A DNA stretch of 64,000 nt from Tridacna crocea (lineage: Eukaryota; Mollusca; Bivalvia; Cardiida; Cardiidae). A model generated the notes under the pieces. That model had not been told where the DNA came from. It was given only the letters and a program-made list of their open reading frames with translations, and made no database searches. This document shows, in pieces, positions 50,401 through 55,989 of this stretch; position 1 is the stretch's first letter; each line of letters opens with the position of its first letter. Position numbers and translations under genes: made by a program. The stretch spans positions 6,863,001 to 6,927,000 of the forward strand of contig OX031063.1 of NCBI GenBank assembly GCA_943736015.1, written 5' to 3'.

Positions 50401-51845
50401 TTTCCAACATTGCTTTTTTGTCAAATATGAATTTCGCTTTTTAGTGTTTCTTATTTGTATAATAATCATCTATACAAATGACCACAAAAAGTTCTTAAAA
50501 GCTTTTAAAGTCAATTTTCATACAAAAGCCATACATCGGAAAAAAAATCGACTCCGGTCAGTTTTCGCAGTCCGCCATATGTCCAACTTATTTGCTATCA
50601 GTCAGTTTTCTACTTGTTCAAAGACAATATACCTCAGGTTTCCCTTTGTTATAGGATAAATGAATTAAATGGATCTATAATTATGCGATAGTTTGCTTGG
50701 TATGTTGCATATCATGGTGTATCAAGCTCTCTTTCGCCAGAGCATGGCTCATATTCAATTCTGTAGCAAAACAAAGGCTACGCATGACTACTTACCACTT
50801 CCAAAACATTAAACCTAGTTAAAACACGAAGGAAAAAAAGGACACAAATTGTGCTAGTCCAATTACAAAGTTAAAAAAAAATATGTAGTCATCTCTCTTT
50901 TAATTGAAGGCTTTTACGGATAGGTTTTGGTTACATTTAACAGATGGATTTTCAGTTTGTTAATGAAATGTTTTACTTTCTTTTCAGAAACAACCCGGTC
51001 GGGTACAGTATAAATAATCCATATATATGTATTGTGTGGGTGTGTGTGTGTTGGTGTGTGTGCGTACTTAAACTCATTTTATTATTGGCCATGGCGTGAT
51101 TTGAATATACATACATGTTTTCTGAACATTACTATTATTATAATATTAGTATACCACGATCAAAAGCTGCATCAGTATGGGCAAAAAGGCAATGGTAGGA
51201 CGAATCCATCTCAGATGGCGCTATCAAATCTTAAATACGAGAATTGACTACAAAGAACCACCTCCTTTCTCTGAAAATGAAACAGATTTTCCATCATCCA
51301 AACCATTAGGATGTAATACCAAATAGACAAGGTTATTTGATTAATCATCGAATTAAATTGGAGACGGCTCCCAAAATGATGCACTTGAATTTCTGCGTAG
51401 TGATGAAGCCTTAAATATAATTTGCTCATCCAACACATATCTTTGTATGTCAAACCACTGTTTGGATTGTCTGCTCTGTCTCGTTTTCAGCTACTATCTG
51501 AAATTACAAACTGAAGCTAAACGCATTGTAGTGGGCCTTACCAGATCGACATTTCTACAGAGAATGTGGTTTTGAAACATAGAGCTCTCTACAAAGTATT
51601 TTTCTCTTGAAATGCTGTTTTTCTGATTTGTCTCTAAGATTCACTTTCGTTTTTTTTTAGACCTGTGACGGAAGATGAAACAAAACAATGGCGAGAGTAA
51701 ATACAATGATGACATAGGAAAACGACGATTTCAAAGTTTCAGCCATAAGAAATCCGATCAGCGCGACGACAAGTCTATGCACTGATTAAAAAAACATCAT
51801 CAAGTTTTTTTTCTTAGAAAATAAATTTCAGGAAAAAAGAGATTG
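14416..51845 (+). CDS. Immunoglobulin-superfamily type I membrane receptor (spliced gene)
   Basis: Spliced model of about 14 exons spanning 37 kb and encoding roughly 470 residues. Order: signal peptide (1-22), Ig domain 1 (Cys50, Trp62, Cys92), Ig domain 2 (Cys132, Trp144, Cys173), Ig domain 3 (Cys224, Trp235/236, Cys266), Cys-rich stalk (Cys301, 305, 316, 318, 327), membrane helix 335-357, then the basic stop-transfer CIRRRKEKQK and a cytoplasmic tail with Tyr417, 419, 439 and 451 in DLYTYV, EDYLKPV and HEYLELD. Junction phases agree from exon 1 to exon 12, which is the strongest evidence. The architecture fits a cell-surface adhesion or immune receptor that signals through tyrosine phosphorylation. 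The ligand is unknown. The C-terminal exons are uncertain. A poly(A) signal AATAAA at 51820-51825 closes the gene. Confidence 0.8.
15060..15815 (+). pseudogene. LINE ORF1 remnant
   Basis: Frameshifted pieces read in order: a Ser/Pro-rich start (RVQSSSSTPSPSSFSA), a helical part ALKDTISELVTSSVKSMAQS with likely coiled-coil character, DNRRMDLAEQPVYIWGI, a SEIDRSHR motif, RHRDIVMFIAYRSCNKLF, and a C-terminal VYINxNLTRFHANLLKEA. This order matches the ORF1 nucleic-acid-binding protein of L1/CR1-like non-LTR retrotransposons known from invertebrates. At least two frameshifts and several stops make it dead. It ends where the tandem element at 15821 begins. Confidence 0.6.
15821..17409 (+). mobile_element. 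Helentron-like element with ten 145-bp tandem units
   Basis: Left end AACAAGAGGGCCATGATGGC carries the hairpin GGGCCATGATGGCCC (15828-15842). The core is about ten units of 145 bp, marked by GTGACCTAGTTTTTGACCC at 15895, 16040, 16185, 16330 and so on to 17200. The right end has a hairpin with AGCTCACCTT and AAGGTGAGCT (17375-17408), preceded by a GACGACGGACGACG tract and followed by a run of A. A 3' hairpin, tandem core and absence of coding sequence resemble non-autonomous Helentron/'pearl'-type elements of bivalves. Relatives here: 24598-26300 and 52110-53340, both reversed. Confidence 0.65.
17420..19500. other. Intronic, partial hairpin repeat only
   Basis: No coding signal. A weak copy of the hairpin family (GGTAGAAAACGGCCAAGAAA ... 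CTCCTTTTTCAAGG) lies at about 19295-19375. Confidence 0.4.
19505..20645 (-). pseudogene. 5'-truncated LINE with RNase H domain (I-clade-like)
   Basis: On the minus strand the frame reads TDRSKDGEKVASVA (first catalytic Asp region, Gly to Arg), then SAELKAI (Glu), YTDSLSVMQAL (Asp), CWLPCHIDISGNEEADKAAK (last Asp), so the four RNase H acidic positions are still present. A frameshift near 20140 leads into LARLRIGHTHMRHSYLL and CIPCNTFFSVNHLLIECTDL, the conserved tail after RNase H in I-clade retrotransposons, and RDKYFHVDSLKTLF. The 3' end is an (ATTC)n run (19508-19550), typical of this clade. The reverse transcriptase is missing. Confidence 0.7.
20650..21950. other. Intronic, no recognised feature
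   Basis: A 120-codon plus-strand open frame (20786-21148) and an overlapping 106-codon one show no domain. The repeated phrase GAGGGGCACTAAAAC suggests a short local duplication at 20997-21040. Confidence 0.3.
21960..22715 (-). pseudogene. LINE ORF1 remnant (minus strand)
   Basis: Frameshifted frames read KQSDKLEEKPKIIAELELKV and ENMSTELDK, a heptad-like coiled coil, followed by DLELYGRRNILRFSN. The last phrase matches the DLEQYGRRNxLRFxN motif between coiled coil and RRM in ORF1 of non-LTR retrotransposons. The upstream frames up to 22715 have the Ser/Asn-rich composition of ORF1 N-termini. Several breaks; not functional. Confidence 0.5.
22720..24120. other. Intronic, no recognised feature
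   Basis: AT-rich sequence before the first Ig exon. Short open frames only. Confidence 0.4.
24128..24385 (+). CDS. Receptor exon 2: Ig domain 1
   Basis: The acceptor TTTTCAG|GA and donor CTTT|GTGAGT bound 258 nt in phase 1-1. The B-strand cysteine is in FELNCD (Cys50), the core tryptophan in IVWRK (Trp62), and HAGMYEC (Cys92) replaces the usual D-x-G-x-Y-x-C with His. The 42-residue Cys-Cys spacing suggests a compact I/C2-set fold. Confidence 0.85.
24598..26300 (-). mobile_element. Helentron-like tandem element, reversed, truncated
   Basis: Opens with the hairpin AGCTCACCT...AGGTGAGCT (24598-24631) and GTCGTGCGTCGTACGTGGTC, the reverse orientation of the right end of the element at 15821-17409. 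The interior has degenerate repeats with GAGGCCACATTTATTGTTCA and TTGATGAAAATCTAGGATTA at about 283-bp spacing, plus GGTCACTAGGTCAAAT. The expected GGGCCATCATGGCCC hairpin end is not found near 26300, so the copy is truncated. Confidence 0.55.
26530..26760 (+). repeat. Two SINE-type tails in tandem
   Basis: GTGTGTGAAAAGTCCCTTCA and GTTGTGAAAAGCGCTTTAGA are related phrases, each followed by a TTAGGG-like segment and a TTGT end. A B-box-like GGAGTTTGATCC lies between them. Probably two fragments of one SINE family. Confidence 0.35.
26812..26903. mobile_element. 92-bp palindromic MITE
   Basis: TGCCGGTGTAAGGCAGAGAA at the left is answered by TTCTCTGCATTACACCGGCA at the right. The centre is AATGACCCATGGGTCATT. 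A diverged relative is at 60020-60145, so it is a dispersed foldback family. Confidence 0.75.
26967..27242 (+). CDS. Receptor exon 3: Ig domain 2
   Basis: 276 nt, phase 1-1, TTAACAG acceptor and TTGG|GTAAGT donor. ITLTCTADSVPEPTFSW (Cys132, Trp144) and GSYSYLYCRAEN (Cys173) define a typical I/C2-set domain with a PPGLPSI linker at its start. Confidence 0.85.
27863..28032 (+). CDS. Receptor exon 4: Ig domain 3, first half
   Basis: 170 nt from CTTACAG to GTTGAC|GTGAGT, entering in phase 1 and leaving in phase 0. VKVYCSVGGIPSPTVWWTR gives Cys224 and Trp235/236. The domain is completed by exon 5. Confidence 0.8.
28882..28990 (+). CDS. Receptor exon 5: Ig domain 3, second half
   Basis: 109 nt, acceptor CATTCCAG, donor TACAG|GTATTT, phase 0 to 1. 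LDFSGSYRCHAAN supplies the D-x-S-G-x-Y-x-C motif and Cys266. Exons 4 and 5 together are 279 nt, the same size as the single-exon domains. Confidence 0.8.
29498..29557 (+). CDS. Receptor exon 6: stalk, GC splice donor
   Basis: 60 nt, phase 1-1, DPRIPDECRGPCQVLVDEAI. The exon ends ATAG|GCAAGT, a perfect non-canonical GC donor. Reading on without splicing gives Gly-Lys and a stop TGA at 29563-29565, followed by AATAAA at 29610-29615. That would yield a receptor without the membrane helix. Confidence 0.65.
   Translation: MRGFRMNVEAHVRFLLMKL
29740..30055 (+). mobile_element. tRNA-derived SINE
   Basis: The head TTAGCACTGTCGGTAACG resembles a tRNA A box, and GGGATCGATCCCTGG a B box about 35 bp later. 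The body contains GGATTGATGATAGTCACTGT and CTTCTCCCACCGCTGACC. The tail is GCATTAAACACCATAAAATG. Tail fragments of the same family lie at 6885-7010 and 39055-39200. Confidence 0.6.
30914..31330 (+). repeat. Direct repeat, copy A
   Basis: Collinear and highly similar to 31798-32205: TTTCGAAAAAGAAGAATTTG, CACAATCGATGAGTTTAGGG, GACCTCCCCTTTTGTTTCTT, GTAGTCAGCTATTAGTACTT and GGCATATGGATAGCATAAAG in the same order. The two copies flank about 470 bp and split the LINE relic. Confidence 0.8.
31798..32205 (+). repeat. Direct repeat, copy B
   Basis: Second copy of 30914-31330. It ends at GGCATATGGATAGCATAAAG just before the LINE frame resumes. The pair could be LTR-like ends of an inserted element or a segmental duplication. 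No TG...CA termini are evident. Confidence 0.8.
34373..34531 (+). CDS. Receptor exon 7: stalk, membrane helix, stop transfer
   Basis: 159 nt, TTTACAG acceptor and AAAAAG|GTAAAC donor, phase 1-1. DTCICNDVTN is extracellular, LIVAAVVGWIIAFVLLAVFM forms the single membrane helix, and CCIRRRKEKQKG is a positive-inside anchor. Confidence 0.85.
35491..35895 (+). CDS. Hypothetical 134-codon open frame inside intron 7
   Basis: ATG at 35491 to TAG at 35893, less AT-rich than its surroundings. It contains a hydrophobic start (TTFATVSIFTLHVTITL) and a polar remainder with EWMNQELKWVVSCQQNEEV. No known domain is recognised, and no splice or poly(A) context singles it out. It may be an exon of an unknown nested gene, a captured retrocopy fragment or chance. 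Confidence 0.2.
   Translation: MYMISRFTTLVAELLSTTFATVSIFTLHVTITLTFYLKNGEHLTQLILPHESMSAEWMNQELKWVVSCQQNEEVGILMKPNDYMRGKNTLLCFQKIGLKVKLNHITSSPNNGIWTQMILPALSQAEYRRAEASF
37695..38330. mobile_element. Non-autonomous DNA transposon with about 70-bp TIRs
   Basis: The left end ATCGTCGGTTTACTTCGGAA, CTCGTAAATACAGCTT, AAAGGTGG is mirrored at 38265-38330 (TTCGTAACTACAGCTTAAAG in complement, then CCAAAACT/GTAAACCGACGATAT). The interior of about 500 bp has no coding frame. The target duplication is not clear. Confidence 0.65.
38362..38416 (+). CDS. Receptor exon 8: cytoplasmic
   Basis: 55 nt, CTTCCAG acceptor, AAGAG|GTAAGG donor, phase 1 to 2. GTADHDDTTVESKTLEIK, acidic and without tyrosine. Confidence 0.65.
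39055..39200 (+). repeat. SINE 3' tail, partial copy
   Basis: CTTTGGAAAGAAAGTTGTTT, AAAAAGCCAGGAAACACATG and GTGGCGTTAAACCAC match the tail of the SINE at 29740-30055. Confidence 0.45.
39917..40543 (+). repeat. Large inverted repeat, left arm
   Basis: Pairs with 41110-41766 in reverse complement over about 620 bp with few differences: GACAAAATCCCC, GTTTGTATGATAAGATAAAT, TGGACACCAGATCAGAAAAA, GATGACTTCGAAAAACATTG, TAGTTTAAATAATTTTCAA. The loop is about 566 bp (40544-41109). The frame over 40080-40420 is largely open (SMYMDTRSEK on the opposite strand, NPLPRNHE on this side), but no domain is recognised. Confidence 0.8.
41110..41766 (-). repeat. Large inverted repeat, right arm
   Basis: Partner of 39917-40543. 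This arm has about 22 extra bases (roughly 41128-41149, around CAGGCCAAATGTGGT) absent from the left arm. The arms are similar enough to suggest recent duplication or gene conversion. Confidence 0.8.
41770..43268. other. Intronic, no recognised gene
   Basis: A minus-strand 102-codon open frame (42184-42492) starting MDASLLQPLFLDGDRG is CpG-richer than its surroundings but has no recognisable domain. A diverged AGCCTGTGCA-type repeat lies at 43115-43165. Confidence 0.35.
43269..43277 (+). CDS. Receptor exon 9: optional 9-nt microexon
   Basis: TTTACAG|ATCTCCCAG|GTGTAAGT. As a 9-nt exon (adding Arg-Ser-Pro) it keeps phase 2 between exons 8 and 10, so it can be included or skipped. The alternative donor two bases later (11 nt) is stronger by sequence but breaks the frame of exon 10. 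Confidence 0.3.
43614..43991 (-). pseudogene. Transposon-derived coding fragment
   Basis: A 125-codon minus-strand open frame whose second half reads DTPYIHCLLYHLPSIIVKYI, CTGHRVKRFKGKMTLIHL and SSGKLNQSQDELL. The pattern 'TPYxHxLxYHLP ... TGxxVEK ... K-S-x-K-x-x-x-x-x-D-x-L' is one I recall from uncharacterised multicopy invertebrate proteins that look transposon-derived. No start context or second exon is seen, and it lies antisense in a receptor intron. Confidence 0.35.
44080..46030. other. Intronic, hairpin repeat fragments
   Basis: Weak palindromic-family copies at about 44455-44530 (GAGAAAATGCGCGTATTTTC, TTTTCTCCTCTCCACAACAT) and 45520-45590 (GGAAACCAGCAGTTTCTCTT). Nothing coding recognised. 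Confidence 0.4.
46038..46147 (+). CDS. Receptor exon 10: cytoplasmic, Tyr417/Tyr419
   Basis: A long pyrimidine tract ends in AACAAG. Only one frame is open, and it requires phase-2 entry, as exon 8 provides. ARPRLISFKRPANRPVLPD is basic and proline-containing, and NGEDLYTYVRG carries two tyrosines. The likely donor is AGAG|GTAAAG (phase 1). The alternative TAC|GTAAGA at 46140 would leave in phase 0. Further AGs at 46043 and 46049 could act as alternative in-frame acceptors. Confidence 0.65.
47238..47253 (+). CDS. Receptor exon 11: 16-nt microexon
   Basis: TTTCCAG|GAGAGGTGAGCTCAGG|GTAAGC. Exon 10 leaves in phase 1 and exon 12 must be entered in phase 2, so a bridging exon is needed and this one does it (GEVSSG). 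A 5-nt version ending at the internal GTGAGC would fit only if exon 10 used its phase-0 donor. Confidence 0.5.
47689..49340 (-). pseudogene. Penelope-like reverse transcriptase remnant
   Basis: On the minus strand the order is RRLIYKNKTITKQEANFLS, TGTFCGLPKIHKGK (the G-L-P-K-I-H-K motif), MRQPVAGPNC, then MSLDVLSLYTNVQHSLGYEA (the catalytic D-V-x-S-L-Y-T-N motif), FILEGLKIVLKNYNF, KQWKRYLDDCFISWTYS (Y-L-D-D box), and after further frames CEKCNESGCGLCNI and FYMSQTGDKLRNKITIHDRH, which resembles the YIG/H part of the region before a GIY-YIG nuclease. Motif order and spacing match Penelope-like elements. Stops and frameshifts show it is dead. Confidence 0.75.
49420..49605 (+). repeat. Hairpin MITE, near-complete copy
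   Basis: Leader GGACCAGACCAAATTGAAAG and GGGTAGAAAACGTTGAGGGA, then the perfect core AGAAAATGCTGGTTACCAGC ATTTTCT, and TTCCCACAATGTTTTCAAAA. The best-preserved copy of the family in the window. A short tandem duplication (AATGTTTTCAAAAGGC twice) lies at its end. Confidence 0.7.
50101..50186 (+). CDS. Receptor exon 12: cytoplasmic, Tyr439/Tyr451
   Basis: 86 nt from CTTTACAG to GATC|GTAAGT, phase 2 to 1. ALFNKSRETEDYLKPVSS and QDQHEYLELD contain two tyrosines in SH2-ligand-like settings. HEYLELD resembles the EEYLDL site of FGF receptors. Strict ITIM spacing is not met. Confidence 0.7.
50988..51007 (+). CDS. Receptor exon 13: short, donor unresolved
   Basis: TTTTCAG|AAACAACCCGGTCGGGTACA encodes QTTRSGT. 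Possible donors are at 50998 (GTCGGG, phase 2), 51003 (GTACAG, phase 1) and 51008 (GTATAA, phase 0). Unspliced, the frame stops at TAA 51011-51013. Only the first keeps the long ending in exon 14. None is a strong consensus. Confidence 0.35.
51029..51064. repeat. (GT)n microsatellite
   Basis: Imperfect GT run with GTTGG interruption, directly after exon 13. Confidence 0.85.
51661..51845 (+). CDS. Receptor terminal exon with 3'UTR
   Basis: A run of T and TTTTTAG precede it. In phase 2 it reads PVTEDETKQWRE and stops at TAA 51698-51700. The other frames stop within a few codons. AATAAA at 51820-51825 is about 120 nt after the stop, so cleavage is expected shortly after. Confidence 0.5.
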
Positions 51846-52109
51846 AGACGAAATTTGGGACTTTCAGTATGACTACTTGTTGTTTTTGTAGAGGGTTGCA
51901 GGTACGAGTGAATTTCGTATAAACTTTGCTAATCTTAAATGTATGGAAAAGAAGCATGTTACATGTATCTGAAAAAATGTTTTATTTGACAAATAAGTCT
52001 GTTAAAACATCTTTATTGTGCTTAACCATTTAACCAGAAAATCATGTGCATATGTACATATTAATATACGCCTATACACTCATTTATACATGTATAATAC
52101 ATATTTTAT

Positions 52110-53340
52110 ATTAACTTTAGTCATAGTCTTTGTTAGCTATTGTGATCATTCACCGTCCGTCGGCGTCAGTCATCCGTTCACATTTCTTTGTTAAGACTCT
52201 AGCATCTACAAATATCAACAAATCATCACCAAACTTGGTCAAAGTATATATGACTATAAGATCTCGGAGGATTTTGATTATGGGTCTATTCGGACCAGAA
52301 CATCTGCAGTAATTTTCCCTTGAATTAGAAAAATTGCTACATTTGACTTTGTGTACACTCTAGCATCTACATTTATAAACCAATCAGCACCAAACTTTAT
52401 CAAAATCTTTATGTCTGTAAGATCTCGGTTGAGTTTGATTTTTGGTGGAATCAGACAAGAACAACTGGAGTTATTTGCCCTTGAATTAGAAAGATCTTTA
52501 GAACAGTTCTTAGTACGGAGCATTAATTTTTCACCTTCAGTCCAATTGACTTTAAACTTGGCATTTGTGTTTGTTGCAATAATACACAGTGCAGTGTGAA
52601 AGAACCATAACTCTACCTTGTACTGTCTGAGATATTCCCTTTTACCGTCATTTTTACAGCATTTTCTGCTCGTGTGGAATATAACGTTGTCATTTACAGC
52701 CTGAACATCTTCAAATTTGATATGCATAATTGTTGAAAAATAACGGAATGCAATGCACAAGAACCAAAACATATTTTAAGTTATTCCCCTTTGACCGTCA
52801 TTTTTATAGCATTTCTTGATTGTCCAGATCAAAAAATTTTGATCATAAAAAAGAATGACTTGAATTTTGAAGTGCTTATTTGTTGCAATATTTGGAACTG
52901 CAGGGCAAAAGAATTGTAACTCTACCTCGTGCTGTCTTGGAGTTATTTCCCTTTAAATGTCATTTTTACAGCATTTAGTGCCTGTCCGGAATATGACAAT
53001 GTCATCTCAAGTCAGAACGACTTCAAACTTGGTATGCATGTTTGTTGCAATATAACGGAGTACAGTGGGCAAGAACAATAACTGTACCTAGCGCGGATTT
53101 CGAGCAATTCCACATTGATCTTCATTTTAAACAGTATTCGTGCTCGTCCGGAACGCAACTTTGAAGTCTCAAGTAAAGTTGTGACTATTTGCTGCTCTTG
53201 TTTCATTATCATATGGCATTGACCTTGATATTTGGTATTTATCTTTATTTTTGGTATTTTTGGTATTTATCTTTATATTATACTTTTACTGCTTGATACT
53301 CAGGTTGGTAATATAGGACCATCAAGGTCCTCTTGTTATT
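52110..53340 (-). mobile_element. Helentron-like tandem element, reversed
   Basis: Begins with GCTATTGTGATCATTCACCG and CCGTCGGCGTCAGTCATCCG and ends with the hairpin GGACCATCAAGGTCC followed by TCTTGTTATT (53311-53337), the mirror of AACAAGAG-GGGCC at 15821. The interior repeats of about 150 bp carry CTCTAGCATCTACA, AAATCA(G/T)CACCAAACTT, TAAGATCTCGG and TATTTCCCTT. Long open frames across it, such as 52278-52772 minus, are not genes. Confidence 0.6.
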
Positions 53341-53569
53341 AGTATTTCCATGAAAAATAAACAATATGCTCACAATACCGCTAATCCAACAAAATCAGTA
53401 TAATAGTAATAATACACACCTATTATTCACTAAACTGAAGATGCCGATCAAGCTGAGAACAAGTAGAAACGTCACCACCTGTGACTGTGATGCATTGATA
53501 CAATTAGTTGGGTAGTTCCGAATAACTAATGATATAAAGGATGCAAGACTTTCATTTACAAATCTACAA

Positions 53570-54757
53570 AGGATGTGGGTAAACTGATGAAGAAAAAAGA
53601 CCCCTCGAGAACACTCATGAAATTTATATGAAAGAATGCCACACATATCCATCCGAAATATTTAAGAAATTAACAGAGGCAAAAGGGGCGTTTCAGAGCT
53701 CTGAAGTATGGAGGGCTGGATGAGTCATAATTGCATAAATGATTTTGCTCTATCAATTGGATCAGATTTCTTTGTGAATTCTACGAGAAAATGTTTTAAA
53801 ATCCCAGAAACAATTACAATGAAACATTTTGAAGTGAAAAAATATTACCATATTGCGACAAATATTGTTAAAATATCCTCTGTTTGAGCTGCAAAAAGAC
53901 CAAAGTCTTTCGAACATTCATTTACGATTTTGAGACAAAGAATTCCAACAAAAGGAACAAATAAATATTTTCTTTTGAAAATTAGGTCTGCTACATCTTT
54001 TTTGAGTCCTCTGTTTGAGCTGCAAAAAGACCTAAGTCTTTCGAACATTCATTTACGATTTTGAGACAAAGAATTCCAACAAAAGGAACAAATTAATATT
54101 TTCTTTTGAAAACTAGGTCTGCTACATCTTTTTTGATATGATATAGAATGTTAAAAAGATGTATGGTGTATTGTTTAGCGAATAATTCAATTTTTGATTG
54201 ACTGTAATTCATGATTATGAATATTTTTAAAAGGACTATCTTTATTCATTTTCATCGTCATTTTCAAGTTCAGAATCAGTCGGACGGTCTGTCTGCACTG
54301 CGTCATCAACATGATTGAAAAACTCCTTTGATGTTATGGGCTTTTGAAATTGATGTCGGTAATATGTTAGGTACCATATCACAGATGCAATATGAGTACA
54401 ACTCTTGTCCCGGCTTTACATGTACAATACCAATGAAATATTTGCGTAATTCCAACAATATACTCTATCCACAAACTGTGAAGCTTTGACGATGTGTGCC
54501 TGGAGTGGATTTGGACCTTAATCAAACTTTGGTGTTCCCTGTGAACTAGAATCTTACAATCACCTTCATCATCTGGGTGTTCTGTCATGTACGATTGAGC
54601 TAGTTTAATTGGGTATAACCCAAAAGTTAAATCTCGCAATTTAGTAATATTAAGCTTTGGGAAATCTTCTAGTTCAGTTTCATCAATATCTTTCCTAATG
54701 ACTCCTTTTGTCCCGTTTTTCTGACTGTACTCTTTGCTGCAAAGGATTTTTTGCTCA
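53570..54757 (-). pseudogene. Harbinger-type transposase, inverted partial copy
   Basis: Reverse-complement partner of 55165-55945. On the minus strand it encodes RDLTFGLYPIKLAQSYMTEH, EYIVGITQIFHWYCTCKAGT, with the first SWIM Cys-x-Cys intact, but a deletion of about 10 bases removes the second Cys-x-His part. This arm also has a roughly 380-bp insert (about 53655-54040) containing an internal direct duplication of GACCAAAGTCTTTCGAACAT and CCTCTGTTTGAGCTGCAAAA. Confidence 0.7.
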
Positions 54758-55688
54758 GATTACAAAACATGCTTTTGGAAACAATGTTGAAAACATAAAG
54801 AATTGGTTTCAAGATGACGATGTCATGGTAAGTGACAGGGGCTATCGTGATTGTCTGGAGTTTTTAGCAGAACTTGGAATAAAAGCCGAAATGCCCCACT
54901 TTCTGCCAAAAAGCCAGAAGCAACACACTACTCGAGAAGAAAATGAATCGAGGTATGTCTCGAAAATAAGGTGGGTGATTGAAAGTGCAAATGGGAAAAT
55001 AAAACAGTGGAAAGCTCTCAGTAACAGGTTGCAAAATGTACTCATTCCCAGTGTAAGAGATTTTGTTCGTATTGTCTGCGCCCTGTGCAATGCTTTCCGC
55101 CCACCATTGGCTTCTAGCTCAAACACTGATCAAGTAGTTGCTGAAAGAATGTTGACTCTTTGCAGCAAAGAAAATTCTTTGCAGCAAAGAGTACAGTCTG
55201 AAAACTGGACAAAAGGAGTCATTTCGAAAGATATTGATGAAAGTGAACTAGAAGATTTCCAAAAGCTTAATATTACTGAATTGCGAGATTTAACTTTTGG
55301 GGTATACCCAATAAAACTAGTTCAATCATACATGACAGAACACTCAGATGATGAGGGTGATAGTAAGATTCTAGTTCACAGGGAACACCAAAGTTTGATT
55401 AAGGTCCAAATCCACTCCAGGCACACATCGTCAAAGCTTCACAGTTTGTGGATAGAGTATATTGTTGGAATAACGCAAATATTTCATTGGTATTGTACAT
55501 TTAAAGCCGGGACAAGAGTTGTCGGATGTTGTGCTCATATTGCATCTGTGATATGGTACCTATCATATTACCAACATCAATTTCAAAAGCCCGTAACATC
55601 AAAGGAGGTTTTCAATCATGTTGATGACGCAGTGCAGACAGATCGTTCGACTGATTTTAAACTTGAAAATGACGATGAAAATGAATAA
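54708..55688 (+). pseudogene. Harbinger/ISL2EU-like DDE transposase with SWIM-like finger, N-truncated
   Basis: 326 codons without a stop. The first part is the end of a DDE_Tnp_4 domain: VMVSDRGYRDCLEFLAELGI (catalytic Asp of the second DDE block), then PHFLPKSQKQHTTREENESR and SKIRWVIESANGKIKQWKAL, where the third acidic residue (Glu) is seen in VIES. CALCNAFRPPL closes the domain. After a linker comes EYIVGITQIFHWYCTFKAGT followed by VVGCCAHIASVIWYL, a SWIM-type C-x-C...C-x-H finger in which one Cys is now Phe. The first catalytic block is missing, so the protein is incomplete. Such DNA transposases cut and paste PIF/Harbinger-like elements. The acidic C-terminus ends FKLENDDENE. Confidence 0.7.
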
Positions 55689-55989
55689 AGATAGTCCTTT
55701 TAAAAATATTCATAATCATGAATCACAGTCAATCAAAAATTGAATTATTCGCTAAACAATACACCATACATCCTTTTAACATTCTATATCATATAATAAA
55801 AAGATGCAGCAGACCTTATTTTCAAAAGAAAATATTAATTTGTTCATTTTGTTGGAATTCTTTGTCTGGCATTCTTTCATATAAATTTCATGAGTGTTCT
55901 CGAGGGGTCTTTTTTCTTCAGAAGTTTACCCACATCCTTTACAAATCCAAATATCTCTTTAACAGAGGGCTTGTTAATAAGAATTGTTT

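Noticed and set aside
51482-51570. Extra receptor exon after TTTTCAG (YYLKLQTEAK...)
   Set aside because: It could be read in phase 2 but has no good donor, and exon 12 already ends in phase 1.
52278-52772. 164-codon minus-strand open frame
   Set aside because: It crosses the degenerate 150-bp units of a Helentron-like element, and the translation has no domain.
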